Assembly: GCF_040419245.1 (NCBI RefSeq)
Contig: NZ_JAZHOH010000001.1
Span: forward strand, 1,364,001 to 1,428,000
Origin: Ewingella sp. CoE-038-23
GTDB lineage: Bacteria > Pseudomonadota > Gammaproteobacteria > Enterobacterales > Enterobacteriaceae
Length of the DNA: 64,000 nt
Direction of reading: 5' to 3'
The notes under the pieces were generated by a model. That model searched no databases. It had not been told where the DNA came from and saw only the letters and a list, made by a program, of their open reading frames with translations. The position numbers and the translations under genes are program-made. This document shows, piece after piece, positions 60,466-64,000 of the stretch. The first letter of the stretch is position 1; each line of letters opens with the position of its first letter.

Positions 60466-61731
60466 GTGTGTTCTCATGTCCATGACCCGCACATTTTGTG
60501 TCCACAATGCGACTTGTTGGTGGAGATCCCGGTTATCGCCATCGGGCAAAAGGCGAAGTGTCCGCGTTGCCACACCACGCTGACCTCCCGCTGGAAAGAA
60601 CCTCGTAAACGTCCTATCGGCTTCGCCATCAGCGCGCTGTTTATGCTGCTGCTCGCCAACCTGTTCCCCTTTGTTAATATGAATGTCGCCGGACTGAGCA
60701 GCGAAGTCACGCTGGTGCAGATCCCACGGGTATTAGTGTCTGATAACTATGCCAGTATGGCGTCGCTGTTCATGATAGTCGTCCAGCTGCTGCCGGCGAT
60801 TTGCATGCTGTCCATCATTATTCTCTGCCTGAACACGCGGCTCTCCACCCAGTGGAAAGTCAGCATTGCGCGCACACTTTTCCGCCTTAAAACCTGGTGT
60901 ATGGTGGAGATCTTCCTTGCCGGGGTGCTCGTCAGTTTCGTTAAGCTGATGGCCTATGGCGACGTCGGCGTTGGCACCAGCTTCCTGCCTTATGTGCTTT
61001 TCTGTCTTCTGCAACTGCGCGCTTTCCAATGCACCGACCGTTATTGGCTGTGGCAGCAGGTCGAACCCGCGCCGCGCCTGACACAGCCGTTGAAAATTGG
61101 CGAAAGTGGTCTGAGTCAGGGGCTGCGTTCTTGCCACTGCTGCATGGCGATTTTGCCCGTCGATCAGTCGGTGTGTAGCCGCTGTGAAACTAAGGGCCAC
61201 GCGCGGCGCAAAAACAGCCTACAGTGGACCATGGCGCTACTGGTCACCTCGCTGCTGCTCTATATTCCGGCCAATTTATTGCCAATCATGATAACTCAGG
61301 CCCTCGGCACCAAAATCACTTCGACCATTATGGCCGGCGTGGTGCTGCTGTGGAGTGAAGGCTCTTATCCGGTGGCGATGGTGATTTTCATCGCCAGTAT
61401 TATGGTGCCGTCGCTGAAAATGCTGGCGATCGGCTGGTTGTGCTGGGATGCCAACAGTAATAAGCAAATCGACAGGGAAAGGTTGCACGTGATTTATGAA
61501 GTGGTGGAGTTTGTTGGGCGCTGGTCAATGATTGACGTTTTCGTCATAGCCGTGCTTTCTGCACTGGTCAGAATGGGGCAGCTAATGAGTATTTATCCGG
61601 ACATCGGCGCACTGCTATTTGCTGGGGTCGTTATTCTTACTATGTTCGCCGCGATGACTTTCGACCCAAGATTGATTTGGGATCGGGCCGGAGTTCAGTC
61701 TTTGAAGGAGCAACAAGATGGCGGAAAATAA
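60466..61731 (+). CDS. pqiA: Intermembrane transport protein PqiA
   Basis: A 421-residue inner-membrane protein of the Pqi lipid-transport system. It has two cytoplasmic zinc-ribbon-like motifs (CPQC with CPRC, about residues 13-40; CHCC with CSRC, about 222-243), each followed by a block of four helices, a tandem duplication. I chose GTG at 60466 because AGGAG lies seven bases upstream and the product starts VCSHVHDPHILCPQC like relatives; an ORF reaching back into uup is rejected. pqiB begins 14 bases before its stop. In E. coli pqiABC is induced by paraquat through SoxS; no site is evident here. Confidence 0.95.
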   Translation: MCSHVHDPHILCPQCDLLVEIPVIAIGQKAKCPRCHTTLTSRWKEPRKRPIGFAISALFMLLLANLFPFVNMNVAGLSSEVTLVQIPRVLVSDNYASMASLFMIVVQLLPAICMLSIIILCLNTRLSTQWKVSIARTLFRLKTWCMVEIFLAGVLVSFVKLMAYGDVGVGTSFLPYVLFCLLQLRAFQCTDRYWLWQQVEPAPRLTQPLKIGESGLSQGLRSCHCCMAILPVDQSVCSRCETKGHARRKNSLQWTMALLVTSLLLYIPANLLPIMITQALGTKITSTIMAGVVLLWSEGSYPVAMVIFIASIMVPSLKMLAIGWLCWDANSNKQIDRERLHVIYEVVEFVGRWSMIDVFVIAVLSALVRMGQLMSIYPDIGALLFAGVVILTMFAAMTFDPRLIWDRAGVQSLKEQQDGGK

Positions 61732-63373
61732 TATCAATGAGAATCACAACGGCACCGCGAAGGTTGAGAAGATCAAACGCTGGTCGCCGGTGTGGATCAT
61801 TCCGATCGTTACGGCATTAATTGGGGCTTGGATCCTGTTTTACCACTACAGCCATCAGGGGCCGGAAGTGACGCTGATCACCAGCTCCGCTGAAGGCATT
61901 GAAGGGGGTAAAACGACCATTAAAAGCCGCAATGTCGATGTCGGCAAAGTCGAAAGCGTCACCCTGAGTGAAAACCTGCAACAGGTTATCATCAAGGCGC
62001 GCCTGAACTCCGGCATGGAGAAGATGCTGCGCGACGACTCCATCTTCTGGGTGGTGAAACCTCAGGTGGGCCGTGAGGGTATCTCGGGGCTGGGTACTTT
62101 GCTCTCTGGGGCTTACATCCAGCTCCAGCCGGGCAATAAAGGGGAGGAGAAGGCGCAATATGCCCTGAATGACTCGCCGCCTCTGGCCTCGCCGGACGCC
62201 CAAGGCATCCGCGTTATTCTGGAAAGCGAGCGCTCCGGCCAGCTCAGTCCGGGCGATCCGGTGCTGTTCCGCGGCTTCCAAGTGGGTACTGTGGAAACCA
62301 GCCACTTCGACCCGAAAGCCCGCAATATCAAATATCAGCTATTTATCCGTGCGCCTTATGATGGGCTGGTGACGGATAACGTGCGCTTCTGGAAAGACAG
62401 CGGCGTTAACTTCGACATGTCGGCACAGGGTATGCGCGTTGAGATGGGTTCACTCACCACCCTGTTCAGCGGCGGCGTGAGCTTTGACGTGCCGAACGGC
62501 TGGGAGCAAGGCTCGGCGGCCAAAAATGGCGATAACTATCAGCTCTTTGACGACCAGCGCAGTATTCAAGAGTCGCTGTATACCAAGCATATCGATTACG
62601 TGATGTTCTTCTCCGATTCTATTCGCGGCCTGCAACCGGGGGCGCCAGTTGAGTTCCGTGGCATTCGTCTGGGGACCGTGGCACAGGTGCCTTATCCAAT
62701 GAACGTGCTGAAACAGCAGATGGATAATGATTACCGTATTCCGGTGCTGATTCGCATTGAGCCAGACCGTTTTGCTCAGCTGATTGGTAATGATTTCAAC
62801 ATCACTGACCATATCCGCGACGGCATTGCTCGGGGTCTGCGTGGCTCGATGAAGTCTGCTAACTTGCTGACTGGCTCGATGTATGTCGATCTCGACTTCT
62901 ATCCCAATGAGAAGCCGTGGAAAGGGCCATACCAGATTGACGGGCAGAAACTGTTGCCGACCGTCAGCGCCGGTTTCGCGCAAATTCAGCAGAAGCTGAT
63001 GACCACGCTCGACAAGATCAACAACTTGCCGATCGAACCTATGCTGCGCGAGGCGACCACCACGCTGGCGGAAAGCCAGAAGACGATGAAAGCCACGCAG
63101 AAAACCCTCGATTCGCTTAATGCCATTGTGGGCAGCAAAGAGATGAAAAATCTGCCACAGGATATGCAGCAGACGCTCATCCAGCTTAATCGCAGCCTGA
63201 AGGGCTTCCAGCCTGGTTCTCCGGCTTACAGCAATCTGGTGGGAGATATGCAGAGTCTGGATAAAACCCTGCGTGAATTGCAGCCGGTGCTGAAGACCTT
63301 AAATGGTAAGAGTAATGCACTGATTTTCGCCGCCCCTGGGCAAGATGATCCTCAGCCGAAGAAGGCCAAATAA
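61718..63373 (+). CDS. pqiB: Intermembrane transport protein PqiB (MCE protein)
   Basis: A 551-residue inner-membrane-anchored protein with one N-terminal transmembrane helix (about 25-45) and three MCE domains starting near residues 48, 160 and 290, then a long C-terminal helical region (about 430-520). Hexameric PqiB forms a tube across the periplasm that carries lipids between membranes. The segment GIEGGKTTIKSRNVDVGKVESV is typical of the first MCE repeat (split here). Its stop shares a base with the pqiC start. Confidence 0.96.
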   Translation: MAENNINENHNGTAKVEKIKRWSPVWIIPIVTALIGAWILFYHYSHQGPEVTLITSSAEGIEGGKTTIKSRNVDVGKVESVTLSENLQQVIIKARLNSGMEKMLRDDSIFWVVKPQVGREGISGLGTLLSGAYIQLQPGNKGEEKAQYALNDSPPLASPDAQGIRVILESERSGQLSPGDPVLFRGFQVGTVETSHFDPKARNIKYQLFIRAPYDGLVTDNVRFWKDSGVNFDMSAQGMRVEMGSLTTLFSGGVSFDVPNGWEQGSAAKNGDNYQLFDDQRSIQESLYTKHIDYVMFFSDSIRGLQPGAPVEFRGIRLGTVAQVPYPMNVLKQQMDNDYRIPVLIRIEPDRFAQLIGNDFNITDHIRDGIARGLRGSMKSANLLTGSMYVDLDFYPNEKPWKGPYQIDGQKLLPTVSAGFAQIQQKLMTTLDKINNLPIEPMLREATTTLAESQKTMKATQKTLDSLNAIVGSKEMKNLPQDMQQTLIQLNRSLKGFQPGSPAYSNLVGDMQSLDKTLRELQPVLKTLNGKSNALIFAAPGQDDPQPKKAK

Positions 63374-63945
63374 TGATGAAATGGATACCTGTCGTCTTAG
63401 CATTGTTGCTGACTGCCTGTAGCAGTAGCGATCAGAAAACTTATTACCAACTGCCTATTCTGGGCAGCACGCCGGTAGCCACCAGCAGCGGCAGTATGAT
63501 CCCACAAGGGCAGCCACGGCAATTATGGGTGGAGCATGTCAGCGTGGCGGATTATCTGGCGGGCAACGGTCTGGTATTCCAGACCAATGACGTGCAGTAC
63601 GTTCTGACGCAAAATAACCTGTGGGCCAGCCCGCTCGACCAGCAGCTTCAACAGTCGCTGGTGACTTATCTCGGGCGTGATCTGCCGGGCCGCGTGGTGT
63701 CCGCGCAGCCTGCTAACAACGCCGAGCAGGATGTGTTGAACGTCAATGTGACCGGCTTCCACGGCCGCTATGACGGCTCTGCGCTGATTAGCGGCAGCTG
63801 GGTGTTAATCCGCGATGGGCAGACCATTCAGCGCAGCTTCAACCTGACCCTTAAGCAAAATGAAGATGGTTACGACGCGCTGGTGCGAACGCTGGCCGCA
63901 GGTTGGCAGCAAGAAGCAAGCCAGATTGCTAGCCAGCTAAGATGA
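63373..63945 (+). CDS. pqiC: Outer-membrane lipoprotein PqiC
   Basis: A 190-residue lipoprotein with signal peptide and lipobox LLTAC (lipidated Cys16). It belongs to the ABC-type transport auxiliary family (DUF330, YmbA) and is thought to receive the PqiB tube at the outer membrane. It starts directly at the pqiB stop (TAATG) and completes pqiABC. The second ATG (63376) is an alternative start. The 55 bases after it are AT-rich and hold no recognisable feature before the window ends. Confidence 0.94.
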   Translation: MMKWIPVVLALLLTACSSSDQKTYYQLPILGSTPVATSSGSMIPQGQPRQLWVEHVSVADYLAGNGLVFQTNDVQYVLTQNNLWASPLDQQLQQSLVTYLGRDLPGRVVSAQPANNAEQDVLNVNVTGFHGRYDGSALISGSWVLIRDGQTIQRSFNLTLKQNEDGYDALVRTLAAGWQQEASQIASQLR

Positions 63946-64000
63946 ACATTTTTTAAGCTTAATTTAATTTAAGATAAAGACGCAAAATCCCGAATTCTGA

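Overview
The window is a contiguous stretch of enterobacterial core chromosome. Nearly every gene is recognisable by protein similarity, and the order follows the Escherichia coli dms-pfl-serC-rpsA-msbA-kdsB-muk-ompF-pepN-ssu-pyrD-pqi region. Protein divergence from E. coli, a dmsD and a NapF-type ferredoxin gene attached to the dms operon, and the absence here of several genes I recall from E. coli (ycaC, ycaM/N/K, ycaP, ycaL) suggest a non-Escherichia member of Enterobacterales, perhaps near Yersiniaceae or Hafniaceae (Serratia, Rahnella, Ewingella, Rouxiella, Hafnia). That placement is inference, not a computed phylogeny.

Layout. 1-1628: end of an anaerobic DMSO reductase operon (dmsC tail, dmsD, ferredoxin). 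1768-2913: ycaD transporter. 2987-7255 (minus): focA-pflB and pflA, anaerobic formate production and export, behind a 490-base AT-rich control region with a good FNR-like site. 7749-9512 (minus): ycaO. 9796-15353: serC, aroA, cmk, rpsA, ihfB. 15599-20627: comEC/rec2, msbA, lpxK. 21131-23953: a divergent cold-shock-domain gene, ycaQ, a possible AzuC-like micro-ORF, ycaR, kdsB. 24113-33211: ycbJ, elyC (minus), cmoM-mukF-mukE-mukB. 33302-34312 (minus): a GT9 glycosyltransferase that looks like an insertion. 34726-38035: ldtD, mepK, ycbL. 38127-43896 (minus): aspC, an OmpF-type porin, asnS, pncB. 44215-45627 (minus): an MFS transporter that also looks accessory. 45974-48589: pepN. 48685-53059 (minus): the complete ssuEADCB sulfonate operon. 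53340-63945: pyrD, zapC, ycbX (minus), rlmKL, uup, pqiABC.

Functional themes: anaerobic energy metabolism (DMSO respiration, pyruvate formate-lyase), envelope construction (MsbA, LpxK, KdsB, ElyC, LdtD, MepK, porin, PqiABC), chromosome maintenance (MukBEF, IHF, Uup, YcaQ), translation and RNA modification (S1, YcaO, CmoM, RlmKL, AsnS) and sulfur scavenging (Ssu).

I see no prophage, insertion sequence, CRISPR array, rRNA or tRNA. There is no obvious new multi-gene system. The most interesting unannotated signals are in intergenic DNA: a 16-codon ORF resembling the small protein AzuC next to a perfect CRP-type palindrome (22723-22815), dense nested inverted repeats between the cold-shock gene and ycaQ, long stems before mepK and ycbL, and operator-like palindromes upstream of the ssu operon and of the MFS gene.
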